Positions 16,676-25,805 of a stretch of 60,298 nucleotides of DNA are shown in pieces. This DNA is from an uncultured Victivallales bacterium. Its GTDB lineage: Bacteria; Verrucomicrobiota; Lentisphaeria; Victivallales; UBA1829. Position 1 is the first letter of the stretch, and each line of letters begins with the position of its first letter. The translations under genes and the position numbers were made by a program. Below the pieces are notes generated by a model. It ran no database searches. It was given only the letters and a program-made list of their open reading frames with translations, and was not told the DNA's origin. The DNA is taken from contig CALXRL010000013.1 of the NCBI GenBank assembly GCA_944390735.1, positions 1 through 60,298 of the forward strand, read 5' to 3'.

Positions 16676-17998
16676 TTATTTCTTAGCGGCTTTCTTCATG
16701 GTGGACCAGACAATCACTTCCGATTTTTTCGGAACGAATCCATGATCGCTCCCCTGCACCCAGCGGATGGATTTTTTCGGAGAAGCAATGTTCTTATAGC
16801 TGATTGCCAGACCGGAAGGCGGACAGGTGTAATCCCCGAGACCGGCGCGGGTGATCTCGACCTGCGCATTTTTGATGCGTTTTGCCATGAAAACCGGGTC
16901 ATAGTAATCCAGCGCGGGGACATACTGAATTCTCCAGCCGCCGGAAAGCCGCTGTTTTTTCTGCGTGCCGGCGAGATCGCAGCACCAGGTGATGCTCGGT
17001 CTTGCGATTGTGACATCGGGATCGAGGGCCGCCGCCCACATGGTCTGGAGTCCGCCCTGGCTTCCGCCGGAGGCGATCAAATCCTTTCCGTTCCATTCGG
17101 GACGGCTCTTGAGATATTCCATTGCCCGCATCACGCGAAGGGCCATTCCATTGAAGAAGGCCGTTTCCGGATTGGAATTCTGCTTCGGATCGAACGCATA
17201 GCTTTTCCCGTTGGATTTGATGCTCTCGAAGAATTTCTTGTAATAGGCGTCATCCTTTTCGAGTTCCTGACCGTGCGCGTTGATGTTCAGAGTCAACGCT
17301 CTGGGATTTCCCCAGCCGGGAGCGCGATGGATGCCCGTGCCGTAGCCGTGGAACGAGATGTAGGCCGGAAGCGACTTCGGCTTTGCATTGACCGGAACAT
17401 TCAGATATCCGGTTGCCGGACGCGGACCCGCGCAGGGAATGGATACCGCATAAATGTCAGCGCCGTTGATCGTTTTGACTTTTTTCAGCTGCACCTTGTC
17501 CTTGAAGGGGACGGCGGCGAGACGCTTTTTCTGTTTCGCCCAGAAAGCGTCGAAATCCTTCGGCTCTCCGCAGTCGGTCAGCGTTTCCGGTTCGACAGCG
17601 GTTCCGGCGAAGTAGGCGATGTTTCTTTTCCGGATTTTCTTCGCCCAGTCCTTGTACTCCTGCTGAACGATTTTTCCCTTCTGATCGACCAGATAGACAT
17701 TGACGCTGACAAAACCGGGTTTGTCGAGCTTTGTCTTGACAACGGCCTCCTGATTCGCGGGGACTTTTCCGCTTGCTTTCTGTCCATCGTCGCCCTTGCG
17801 TTCCCAGCGGAGGAAAAGTCCGTCGGCCTTCTGGTTTCCGAGCTCGGCCTTGAAGGTGTAGACCATCTCCTCGCCAGGCTTGTAGGAAAGTGCGGATTTA
17901 TTGGTTTTCCCGACAATGTACACATTGGTCGGATCGAAGTCTGCATGGCAGACAAGCGCCGCCGTTGCCAGCAGCGCCGCAGTGAAAATACCTCTCAT
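16676..17998 (-). CDS. Exported acetylxylan esterase / cephalosporin-C deacetylase family (AXE1)
   Basis: This 440-aa alpha/beta-hydrolase likely removes acetyl groups from xylan or other acetylated sugars. A signal peptide (MRGIFTAALLATAALVCHA) precedes an N-terminal beta domain (residues 20-130) and then the AXE1 catalytic domain. It has ISFHGYG (oxyanion strand), SGGSQGG (Ser nucleophile), GLGDYTCPPSG (Asp) and QGSDHGFVP (His). The RBS is AAAGGAGACAGT just before ATG. A weak promoter TTGAAA-17-TAGAGT lies at 18026-18054, and a strong terminator follows. It is a single-gene unit. The family normally has ~320 residues; the extra ~110 are the N-terminal beta domain. Confidence 0.9.
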   Translation of the reverse strand: MRGIFTAALLATAALVCHADFDPTNVYIVGKTNKSALSYKPGEEMVYTFKAELGNQKADGLFLRWERKGDDGQKASGKVPANQEAVVKTKLDKPGFVSVNVYLVDQKGKIVQQEYKDWAKKIRKRNIAYFAGTAVEPETLTDCGEPKDFDAFWAKQKKRLAAVPFKDKVQLKKVKTINGADIYAVSIPCAGPRPATGYLNVPVNAKPKSLPAYISFHGYGTGIHRAPGWGNPRALTLNINAHGQELEKDDAYYKKFFESIKSNGKSYAFDPKQNSNPETAFFNGMALRVMRAMEYLKSRPEWNGKDLIASGGSQGGLQTMWAAALDPDVTIARPSITWCCDLAGTQKKQRLSGGWRIQYVPALDYYDPVFMAKRIKNAQVEITRAGLGDYTCPPSGLAISYKNIASPKKSIRWVQGSDHGFVPKKSEVIVWSTMKKAAKK

Positions 17999-18094
17999 AC
18001 TGTCTCCTTTGTTTGGTTATCTTTAACTCTAACGGCACTCCCGGCTTTTTTCAAATGAAAAACACAAAAAAATCCATCCTGACAAGAAAATTTT

Positions 18095-18949
18095 CTAAAC
18101 TTTTTCCGCCAGATAAAGCTCCTGACGATTCTCCACAGAAAGCGCTCCTCCGGATTGGTCAATGACAGCCAGGAGTTCCCGTTCAAACGGCTCACGAATA
18201 CAGTCGGGAAGTGCAAGATGATCGGAATATGTCTTCAAAAGCCCCAGATATACATCTGAAGAAACCATAAAATTTTCCAGGAACACTTTTGTCTGAATTC
18301 TCCGAAAGCCGCGGCGGACAAGCGATTCCAGACAGGAAGAATATCTTGACAGACCATCTCTTCTCGGCGGACGGCTCTCTGGACGATATTTACGGTAAAC
18401 ACTCTGAATTCGCTCAAACAGCTCCGGATCATCGGGGGCCGGACACCGGATATTCCAGAACAAAGCAGCGCAGCCGCCCGACTTCAGCAGAGCGGCAAGT
18501 TTCGGATACCCCGTCTCCTCCGGAATCCAGTGAAACGCGGTAGCGGAACAGATCAGATCGAACGGTCCGCCTTCTCCGTCGAACTCCTCAAACCGGACCG
18601 GTAGAAGACGCAGTTTCTGAAAAGCGGCACAATTTCTCCGGGCAACCGACGCAAGCGAATCCCCCGGTTCAAGAGCGGTTACAGAACATCCGAGTCTCAG
18701 CAAAGGCAACGTTGCTTTGCCGGTTCCGCACCCGACCTCCAGTACATTCGCTCCGCAGGGAAGGTTTGCGTATGCTGCGATCGCCTGAAAAAGAGCTTCG
18801 CAGTATCCCGGACGGTACCGGTCGTAATTCTCCGCAACAGAATCGAAGCAGAGTCCGTCACGATATTCTGAAGATATCATAAATAAATTCTCTTTCTCTC
18901 CACGGAGTTCAAATGTTTCCTGGGTCAAAGGAGCAAAAGGCCTGCTCAT
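18095..18949 (-). CDS. Class I SAM-dependent methyltransferase
   Basis: This 284-aa cytosolic methyltransferase has motif I NVLEVGCGTGKATLPLL, the motif II acidic position (TALEPGDSL) and the ICSATAFHWIPEE block typical of UbiE/trans-aconitate-methylase-like proteins. The family often begins with 'FDSVAENYDRYRPGY', present here near residue 40. I start at ATG 18949 because it overlaps the AraC stop as ATGA and GGGAGGGCGG stands just upstream; ATG 18880 is an alternative. Overlap with the AraC gene means translational coupling. The substrate cannot be inferred. Confidence 0.82.
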   Translation of the reverse strand: MSRPFAPLTQETFELRGEKENLFMISSEYRDGLCFDSVAENYDRYRPGYCEALFQAIAAYANLPCGANVLEVGCGTGKATLPLLRLGCSVTALEPGDSLASVARRNCAAFQKLRLLPVRFEEFDGEGGPFDLICSATAFHWIPEETGYPKLAALLKSGGCAALFWNIRCPAPDDPELFERIQSVYRKYRPESRPPRRDGLSRYSSCLESLVRRGFRRIQTKVFLENFMVSSDVYLGLLKTYSDHLALPDCIREPFERELLAVIDQSGGALSVENRQELYLAEKV

Positions 18950-19833
18950 CCGCCCTCCCGGGCAAACGTCCGGAAGGCGCGGGGACTCATCCCGGTGAAC
19001 TTCCGGAAGACGGAAGAAAAATAGAGCGGATCGTTGTACCCGATGCGTCCGGCAATCTCCTTCATGGAAAGAGCGGTGGATTCCAGAAGATTTTTTGCCA
19101 GTTCCATGCGCATGGCCGTGACATACTCCATCGGAGATTTTCCGCAATAGCGGTGAAACATGCGGATCAGCGTGGAATTGCTTACGCCGACGGCGTCCGC
19201 CAGATGCGGGATTCCGGCATTTCCGCGAATGCCGGAGCCATGCAGGATTTCGAGAGCCTTCCGCAACGGTTCGGGATACCGTCCGAGACGGGTTCCGCGG
19301 TTCTCCTCTCCGAGAAAGAGAAAGAGACTGAAGGTCTTCTCCACGATGATCCGTTCCGATCCCGGCACCTTTTCTCTGAGAAGGGATTCGATTTCGCGGA
19401 AGCGTCGTTCCGCCTCCTGCACGTGAAGGAGCGTGATTTTGGGAACCGCATTCAGATGCAGGGATTCCACCAGGAGATCCAGAATGGTTCCGGTCAGACA
19501 GAGAGTCATTTTTTCATAGTGTTCGTTCGCGGTGGTCGAGAATCCGCAATCGCGACCGCGCTGCATGAGGAAGAGTTCACCGGCGGCGACCCTGGTTTTG
19601 CGCCCATCCAGTTCCACCGTTGCGGAGCCCCGGAGGATCAGTTCGAGTGCGACATACGGATAGCGGTGATGCCGCACATGACAACTTCCCCAGCGTTTTG
19701 TATAGAGAAAGGTGCACGGAAAGAGCAGTTCGCTCTGTTGCGGTGCATCCTGCCAGTCGATGATTCTGCCGTCGGAACAGCCGCCGACCGAAATTTCATC
19801 GTAGGACATTTCACTGAAGGAGATTTTTTTCAT
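18946..19833 (-). CDS. AraC family transcriptional regulator
   Basis: This 295-aa regulator has an N-terminal cupin-type sensing domain (residues 35-130, RYPYVALELILRGSATVELDG) and a C-terminal AraC domain with both HTHs (GIPHLADAVGVSNSTLIRMFHRYCG and MKEIAGRIGYNDPLYFSSVFRKFTG). I begin at ATG 19833 (MKKISFSEMS), because the upstream 62 codons run through an AT-rich promoter region. Two identical 13-bp direct repeats directly upstream are probable binding sites. It overlaps the methyltransferase gene by ATGA and diverges from the prepilin gene at 20018, which it may control. Confidence 0.92.
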   Translation of the reverse strand: MKKISFSEMSYDEISVGGCSDGRIIDWQDAPQQSELLFPCTFLYTKRWGSCHVRHHRYPYVALELILRGSATVELDGRKTRVAAGELFLMQRGRDCGFSTTANEHYEKMTLCLTGTILDLLVESLHLNAVPKITLLHVQEAERRFREIESLLREKVPGSERIIVEKTFSLFLFLGEENRGTRLGRYPEPLRKALEILHGSGIRGNAGIPHLADAVGVSNSTLIRMFHRYCGKSPMEYVTAMRMELAKNLLESTALSMKEIAGRIGYNDPLYFSSVFRKFTGMSPRAFRTFAREGG

Positions 19834-19834
19834 G

Positions 19835-19868
19835 ATTCCATATTTTTGGAAAAAAATTCCATATTTTT
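19835..19868. promoter_or_regulatory. Direct repeat pair, candidate AraC operator
   Basis: ATTCCATATTTTT occurs at 19835-19847 and again at 19856-19868, start to start 21 bp (two helical turns), directly upstream of the AraC start codon. This layout is typical for AraC-family half-sites. The position suggests autorepression. Confidence 0.6.
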
Positions 19869-19884
19869 CCAGTTTTTCTATCTG

Positions 19885-19903
19885 GTTATTTTTATAAAAT
19901 AAC
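19885..19903. promoter_or_regulatory. Palindrome in the AraC-prepilin intergenic region
   Basis: GTTATTTT and AAAATAAC form a perfect 8-bp inverted repeat around TAT. A TATAAT follows at 19905-19910 and could be the -10 of the rightward prepilin promoter, though its -35 (CTGGTT) is poor, as expected for an activated promoter. Confidence 0.4.
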
Positions 19904-20017
19904 ATATAATTAAAATAAAAGCAACCCGCATGCGAAAAAAAACAAGGCTGCCAGTCTTCCGGAATCAGAATGGCTCGGGAAGAATCCGGCAGGAACATTT
20001 CAACATAGAGGTTCGCC

Positions 20018-20731
20018 ATGTCTCAACGATTTACATTATTAGAATTGTTGATTGCTGTTGCAATTATTGGAATATTGATGTCTGTCCTGATTCCAGGAAT
20101 CCAGACGGCGAGAAAAAAAGCGGCTTCCATTGCCTGCCTGAACAATTTGCGGCAGACCGGAATGATTTTTGCCGAATATGAAAATATCTATGATGGAATT
20201 TACCTGCTGAGCTGCAGCAACTCCTACTGGCTTGAGGGACTTTATCAGGTTTTGCGATATGACAGAAAAAAAATGACATTCTATTGTCCTGCGACAAAAC
20301 CGCCCAGGTATTCTTACGTTTATACCTATGGGAGATTCAACGCCACATTCGGAGAACCATTCCAGAAAAAATTCGGCGGCGAGAAAAACTTCATTTATTA
20401 CAGCAGCGGAGGAAAAAGCTGGTATGATATCCGTCGCATGAAAAATCTCTCCTCGTACATTTATCTTTCGTGTTCGGTGAATGGAGCCGTCATTCCCGGT
20501 GATCTTCCCCGCATCGGACTTCCATTTTATTCCATGAATCCGAAAAGCGGGGGCAAAGGAGGAATGTTCCTTGTACATCCGGGGGACTGCTGCGGCAGTC
20601 TGTACATGGACGGACATGCCTCTATGCAATCTCTTTCCGCGCTTCAGTACTATTTCAAGGATGCGGCATACTGCCGCGGCGCATCCGACAGCATCCTGCG
20701 AAATCAAACGGCGGAATTCATCCCCTTCTGA
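20018..20731 (+). CDS. Prepilin-type N-terminal methylation domain protein
   Basis: This 237-aa protein has a minimal leader: MSQR is followed at once by FTLLELLIAVAIIGILMSVLIPG, the prepilin cleavage and assembly helix with Glu at +5, then IQTARKKAASIACLNNLRQ, the usual start of the globular domain. A Cys-rich globular part follows, ending with a SLYMDGHASM block (the DGH of the H-x9-DG motif; the His is replaced in context HPGDCCGSLYMDGH). GAGG lies 10 bp before ATG. A GH5 gene begins 64 bp downstream. Probably a type II-secretion-like pseudopilin; its partner enzyme is likely the neighbour. Confidence 0.88.
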   Translation: MSQRFTLLELLIAVAIIGILMSVLIPGIQTARKKAASIACLNNLRQTGMIFAEYENIYDGIYLLSCSNSYWLEGLYQVLRYDRKKMTFYCPATKPPRYSYVYTYGRFNATFGEPFQKKFGGEKNFIYYSSGGKSWYDIRRMKNLSSYIYLSCSVNGAVIPGDLPRIGLPFYSMNPKSGGKGGMFLVHPGDCCGSLYMDGHASMQSLSALQYYFKDAAYCRGASDSILRNQTAEFIPF

Positions 20732-20795
20732 TCCCGGATTCGCTGAAAGATTTTTATGAAAAAAAACACTCAACCGACAGAAAGGGCATAACCAA

Positions 20796-23308
20796 ATGAA
20801 TCTTGTGAAATCGTTTCTCGTCCTCTGCACATTGCTTCTGCTCTGCAGTGGACTCAAAGCCACCCCTCCGCAACTCCTGCTTTTCGGAACCCAACGATTC
20901 GGCTACTCACCGACGCAGTATGCAGAGTGGGTCATCCGGGATGGAAAATCCATTCTTTCCATCCGGATTCCAGAAGGGAGCAAAGTCAACGATCAAACTT
21001 ACGGAGTTCATTCGATCATTCTTCCCCGTTTTCGAACTGCGGGGAAGAGACTCCGCATCTCCGCTGAAGTCAAAGGGGAGAACATCCAGAAGCAGACAGC
21101 CAACCACCGCAAAGCCCGGATCCTCCTCCGCTACAGACTTCACGGAAAAACCATCAATCTCTGTTCCAAAGGTTATGATGGCACCTTCGACTGGCGATCC
21201 ATCAAGCTGGAAAGCTCCATTCCGTCGGAAGCGGACCAGATTCTCGTCACCATTGGAATGCAGAACACCACAGGGAATGCCGCATTCCGAAACATTTCCA
21301 TCGAGGAAATTGATCCGAACGGTCCGGAGGGAATTCTTGCGTTCGGCAGAAAAATCCAGCCTCCTCCGACAACACAATACGCCGAATGGAACATTATCGA
21401 AGGGAAATCCGTCCTGAAGGTGGAGTATCCTGCGGATGCCATACCGAAAGACCAGACCTTCGGAATAGCAAGTTTTCCAGTGGATGTCTCTTCCTGCATG
21501 GGAAAAGAGATTGAAATATCCTGTCTGGCAAAGGGCTCCGGGATTGCCCCACAGAAATATCCGAATCACAGTGCGCGGATTCTCGTCCGTTTCCATCAGA
21601 ACGGGAAAAATATCTACAAGCTCTCGCGGGGCAGAACCGGAACGTTCGACTGGACTCCACTTTCATGCAAACTGAAGATTCCGGAAGGAGTCGGCAGTAT
21701 CTATCTTTCTATCGGTCTTCAGAAAACGACCGGAACCGCCGAATTCAAGGAGATCCGGATTGAAGAAAAAAAGCGGAAACCGCTGCCATCGTACAGCTCC
21801 GTAGGAGAGATGCGTCTGACGGATCTGGAATGGAATCTCCCTCCCGGAGCGGAACGAAGCGGAAATGTTCTGACGGTTCATCTTCCGGAAACTACGGACA
21901 AAGCTCAACTTAACGCGGCGTCCGCTGAATTCGATATTTCCGGAATGAGAGGAAAACAGATCACCTTTTCCATTCGCTGTCGAGGGGATCATGTCACCAG
22001 GCCGGCGAAACCGTGGAACGGGATCAAGTTCATGCTTCTTATTCAGGATTCCTCCGGGAGGAAAAACACCCCGGGAGCAATGAATCTCTTTGGTACATTT
22101 GACTGGAAAACGGTTCACTTCACTGTCCGAGTTCCGAAAAATGCCGTCAAAGGAGTGTTTTTCCTCGGACTTCAGGATGCCGCCGGAAGCGCGTCCTTCC
22201 AGCTGGACTCCTTTCAAGGAGCCGACCTGTCCTTTCGAAAACGGAATCCGGACTGGATTTGTGAATACTCTCCGGAAATCCGGAACCGACCTCGCCACCG
22301 GGGTGTTATGATCGGAAATAATCTGACAAAAAAGGATTTTCAGGTTCTGGCGGAGTGGGGATGCAATCTTGTCCGGGCGCAACTTGTCAGAAAATGGGGC
22401 GTCACAGACTCGGACCGGGATCTGGACGATTATAACAGATGGATCGCAAAACGCCTTGACCTGCTGGAGCGTCAGATTGAGTGGTGTCATGAACTCGGAA
22501 TCAAAATGATTATCGACCTTCATAATCCGCCGGGCGGACGAAATGCCAGTCTTGATTTCAATTTGTACCATGAAAAGAAATCTTTCTGCGCTTTCTCTCC
22601 CTCTGGGAGGAAATCGCAGAAAGATTCAAAGAGAAAACCGCTCTCTACGGATACGACCTCATAAATGAACCGCATCAGACCTCGCCTGCAAAACTCCACG
22701 ATTACTGGGAGGTCCAGAGAACTGCCGCGGAACGCATTCGAGCCATTGATCCGGAAACCCCGATCTATGTTGCTTCCAATGATTTTAATTCACCATCCGC
22801 CTACAGCTACATGTCTCCGCTGAAATTGAAGAATATTATTTATCAGGTTCACTTTTACCTCCCCGGTTCCTACACCCATCAGGGACTGAACAATACCTGG
22901 GGAGTCAAAGGGAAAAATGCGCATCTCGCCTATCCCGGAGTCATCGACGGAATTCCCTATCACCGGGAAAGTCTGAAAAAACAGCTGGAACCAGTCCTGG
23001 AATTCGCCAAACGGCACCGGGCCTTGATTTTCTGCGGAGAGTTTTCCGCCATCATATGGGCGAAAGGAGCGGAACGCTATCTGCAGGACTGCATCGACCT
23101 TTGGGAAGAGTTCGCCTGGGACTGGACTTATCACGCCTTTCGGGAATACCGCGGCTGGAGTGTGGAACATGAATGGAACGGCAGCCGGATCATTCCCAGC
23201 AAAGACAATCCGAGAAAGCAGGTCCTTCTGCGTGCTTTCCAGAAAAACAAACCATCCGCAAAACGGGAGCAGAACTCCGTTTTCGGAAAAACTGCGAGGA
23301 TTCCATGA
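20796..23308 (+). pseudogene. GH5 family glycosidase with tandem beta-sandwich domains, frameshifted
   Basis: Frame 1 (20796-22664) starts with a signal peptide (LVKSFLVLCTLLLLCSGLKA), then three ~150-residue related beta-sandwich units: FGYSPTQYAEWVIRDGKSILSI, PPTTQYAEWNIIEGKSVLKV, and a more distant third near residue 345. The GH5 barrel begins at about residue 500 (GCNLVRAQLVRKWGV, HELGIKMIIDLHNPPGG). After LYHEK the frame is lost and protein identity resumes in the -1 frame (FLSLWEEIAERFKEKTALYG), with acid/base Glu in LINEP (22667-22669) and nucleophile in FCGEFSAI, ending at 23308. Restoring one A in GAAAAGAAA (22572-22580) joins the frames. It could be a real mutation, reversible A-tract slippage or a sequencing error. 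It overlaps the next gene by ATGA. Confidence 0.88.
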
Positions 23309-25176
23309 ATCATCTGACAGAACCACCCTGGATGATCTACCGTCTGCCCTACGGAAAGTTCCTGAAACAGGACACCGAGGCGCTCGAAACCATGAAAAAG
23401 GCCGGTATTGATCTGGTCGCCATCTCTCCCATGAATACCGCCAACGCATTCGGGGAACCATACAGCGTCTATCCGCCGATCTGGAACTTCGACGACAGCT
23501 ATGACTTCACATCCCTGGATCAGCACATCGCCGATGTCCTGACAATTCATCCGAATGCCCGTTTCTTCTGCGCAATCGATCTGAATTCGCCCCTCTGGCT
23601 GGCGCGCCGATTCTCCCTCGACTCCTTCCATTCCCTGACCGCCTGCTCCCTTCATCCGGAATGGCTGGATCTGACCACCCGATATCTGAATGCCTTCCTC
23701 GAATACACGGAACGCAGATACCCGGACCGGATGGCTGGATATATTCTCGCCTGCGGACGCACCATGGAATGGATCGATCCCAACTGCTTCAGTCCCGAAG
23801 ATCCCAAACGCGCCTCCTATGAATCCTGGTGCCGGGAAAAAGCGCTTCCCCAGCTCCCGATTCCGGACATCCGGGAAGTGAAAAGCGCCACCCACAATTT
23901 CTTCCGGGATCCGGAAAAGGAGGCACATGTCATTCAGTGGATCCGGTTCATCAACGACCGGATGGCGGATCTCGCAATTCATTTTCTCTCCTCCGCAAGA
24001 AAAAAAATCATGAACAGGAAGACAATCGGAATCTTCTTCGGCTATCCATTCCATATGATGGCTGTGGGACAACACGAATGTGAACGGGTTTTCGACACCG
24101 CACCGCCCGATTTTGTCATCGGCGCCGCCTGCAACACGCCGCAGGATCTCGGCACAGCCAGCGGATACATCGCCACCCTGCGGATGCTGGAACGGCGCGG
24201 AATCGCCTATCTGCACGAATGCGACCGGATCACAAGCAGCAGCAACCGGCGTCTCACTGCGCATATCACCCTCAAAGGAACGATCTGGAACGCATGGAAC
24301 ACGCCCGGGGAGGATGTCGCCGGACTGCGAAGGGAATTCGCCATGTCGCTTATTCTCCGGTTTCATCTCTGGTGGTTCAACATCTGGGGCTTCTCCTATT
24401 CCTCTTACGAAGTCAAAGAAGCTCTGGCGCAGATGAAATCCCTCTGGGATCAATTCGCAAGAGTTTCCAGCGGGTCCAATGCCCAGATCCTGCTGGTTCA
24501 TGATCCGGAAAGCAACTATTTCGTGAACTTCTACGACCACCCGAAACAGTATTTCCTTGCGCACCGGATCCGCCGGGAATTCTCCGACGCGGCCCTCCCG
24601 TTCGACACCGCCGCATGGAATGATCTCAATCACATCAATCTGACTCGATATAAGATGATTCTTTTCCAGAATCATGTGCTTTCCAATCCGGAACGGAATG
24701 CGGTTCTGCAACGGTTTGTCTATCAGCCCGGACGTCTGATTGTCTGGATCCATGCGCCCGGGATCCTCTCGGAAGGCAGGTACGATCCGGAAAACGTCCA
24801 GACGCTGACCGGCATTCCGTTCGGCATCGACGACCACAGCATCCGGCACTTTCCCACACACCGCTCCGTCTATTACGCCACGATGTCCGACCTGACCGCC
24901 CGCGAACTCCGGCGTCTTGCGAAGGAGGCGGGGGTCCATCTCTACACCCCGCCCGGAAACGCGGTCTGGAGCTCCGACGAATTCCTGATGATCCATCGGA
25001 AAGACGCCGCCGAAGTTCCCGTCCATCTTCCCCGAAAGGCGACACGCATCACGGAACTCTTCTCCGGCAGAGTCGTCGGGGAAAACACGGATTCCTTTCA
25101 GGAAACGTTTTCCGATTCGGACACACGGCTCTATTTTCAGGAATCCGCTCCGGAAAACCGGGAACCATCCCTCTGA
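23305..25176 (+). CDS. GH42-like (beta-galactosidase-type) hydrolase, cytoplasmic
   Basis: This 623-aa protein has no signal peptide. The N-terminal ~390 residues look like a GH42-style barrel (AGIDLVAISPMN, RFFCAIDLNSPLWLARRF, YILACGRTMEW with Glu at the acid/base place, GIAYLHECDRITSSS with Glu at the nucleophile place). It is followed by a Rossmann-like trimerisation-type domain (RYKMILFQNHVLSNPERNAV and YQPGRLIVWIHAPG) and a C-terminal beta domain. Start ATG 23305 overlaps the GH5 stop (ATGA) and has GCGAGGA upstream. Translation is thus coupled to the frameshifted GH5 gene, so expression may be reduced in this strain. It probably cleaves oligosaccharides released by the secreted enzymes. 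Confidence 0.75.
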   Translation: MNHLTEPPWMIYRLPYGKFLKQDTEALETMKKAGIDLVAISPMNTANAFGEPYSVYPPIWNFDDSYDFTSLDQHIADVLTIHPNARFFCAIDLNSPLWLARRFSLDSFHSLTACSLHPEWLDLTTRYLNAFLEYTERRYPDRMAGYILACGRTMEWIDPNCFSPEDPKRASYESWCREKALPQLPIPDIREVKSATHNFFRDPEKEAHVIQWIRFINDRMADLAIHFLSSARKKIMNRKTIGIFFGYPFHMMAVGQHECERVFDTAPPDFVIGAACNTPQDLGTASGYIATLRMLERRGIAYLHECDRITSSSNRRLTAHITLKGTIWNAWNTPGEDVAGLRREFAMSLILRFHLWWFNIWGFSYSSYEVKEALAQMKSLWDQFARVSSGSNAQILLVHDPESNYFVNFYDHPKQYFLAHRIRREFSDAALPFDTAAWNDLNHINLTRYKMILFQNHVLSNPERNAVLQRFVYQPGRLIVWIHAPGILSEGRYDPENVQTLTGIPFGIDDHSIRHFPTHRSVYYATMSDLTARELRRLAKEAGVHLYTPPGNAVWSSDEFLMIHRKDAAEVPVHLPRKATRITELFSGRVVGENTDSFQETFSDSDTRLYFQESAPENREPSL

Positions 25177-25390
25177 CCGTTCGCACGTTTCCCCCTCCGC
25201 GGGTCGCCGGAACCCCGGAGGGGTCCCATCTCCCCCCGGCCTCCACATTTTCCCTACTGATCTTCCGCCAATCCGGAAAAATGTAAATCAACCACCCTTC
25301 CTTTTCACAGAAATTCACATTTTTCCTGTAAAAAATCGCACTGAATTAACATTTTTTGTTTTTTTCTTTTTCAGAATCTTGATTTTCCCC

Positions 25391-25419
25391 TTGACAAACC
25401 CAAAACATGACTGTATAAT
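25391..25419 (+). promoter_or_regulatory. Orphan consensus promoter
   Basis: TTGACA (25391-25396) and TATAAT (25414-25419) are separated by 17 bp. No coding sequence follows on this strand until 31411, and the next gene is on the opposite strand, so the product would be non-coding or antisense to the end of the purT operon. Confidence 0.6.
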
Positions 25420-25425
25420 TTATAT

Positions 25426-25766
25426 ACAAACAAACATATGCTATTTTTTAATGAACAGTACTTTTTCTTGAGTAATTTCAGGCAAAGAGAATACAATTTA
25501 AGGGTATGAAAACACTTTTCTGTTAAAAGGTGTAAAAACAAGTTCAAACAACATATATTTGGAATACACAACCCGCAAAAAAAAAGCTGAGGTCTTTTCT
25601 CCCCGATCCTTTGTTCCAGTCATATTCCGGAGACAGAATCGACAGAAAAATTTGTCATATATAAACAGCAGGGCCGTCGGAAGCTTGGGAATGGTCACCT
25701 CCATGCAAAGTACCGTTCATCAGCGCCGGCGGCCCTGTTTCCATAACCGGAACCGTCGGGTTCCGG
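25426..25766 (+). ncRNA. Candidate structured small RNA from the orphan promoter
   Basis: The predicted start is near 25426. Hairpins along the transcript are: ACACTTTT pairing with AAAAGGTGT near 25509-25533, a 12-bp stem of CAGGGCCGTCGG (25669-25680) with CCGGCGGCCCTG (25726-25737) enclosing an ATGG/CCAT mini-hairpin, and a perfect CCGGAACC-GTCG-GGTTCCGG hairpin (25747-25766). I do not recognise 6S, SRP, RNase P or tmRNA core motifs in either strand. The 3' end is uncertain because no strong T-run follows. The last hairpin may instead end the minus-strand operon. Confidence 0.3.
25747..25766 (-). terminator. Hairpin 40 bp after the purT-acpS operon
   Basis: An 8-bp perfect stem with a four-base loop lies 40 bp beyond the stop of the last minus-strand gene (25806). 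On the minus strand it is followed by TTATGG, not a real T-run, so termination is possible but weak. Confidence 0.4.
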
Positions 25767-25805
25767 GACAGGACATTTCATTTTTCCGAGATCATGCTCC
25801 GCGGA

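Larger units (their letters stand above)
25177..25805. other. 629-bp AT-rich intergenic region without a supported gene
   Basis: I see no ORF here with a good RBS. The left part is AT-rich and holds an exact TTGACA-17-TATAAT promoter pointing right. The right part holds two GC-rich inverted repeats (25669-25737 and 25747-25766). Both are listed separately. Confidence 0.7.

Noticed and set aside
22569..22600. Programmed -1 ribosomal frameshifting in the GH5 gene
   Set aside because: The zero-frame codons GAA AAG AAA do not form a classical X-XXY-YYZ slippery heptamer and I see no strong downstream stem-loop, so a one-base deletion in an A-tract is simpler.
23131..25248. A 705-codon open frame on the - strand
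   Set aside because: It lies antisense to the GH42-like gene, which has a coherent glycosidase sequence, an RBS and ATGA coupling. The minus frame has no recognisable domain.
25669..25766. SRP RNA, 6S RNA, RNase P RNA or tmRNA
   Set aside because: I searched by eye for the conserved cores (SRP GGAAG tetraloop context, RNase P GAGGAAAGTCC, tmRNA tag and ends) on both strands and did not find them.
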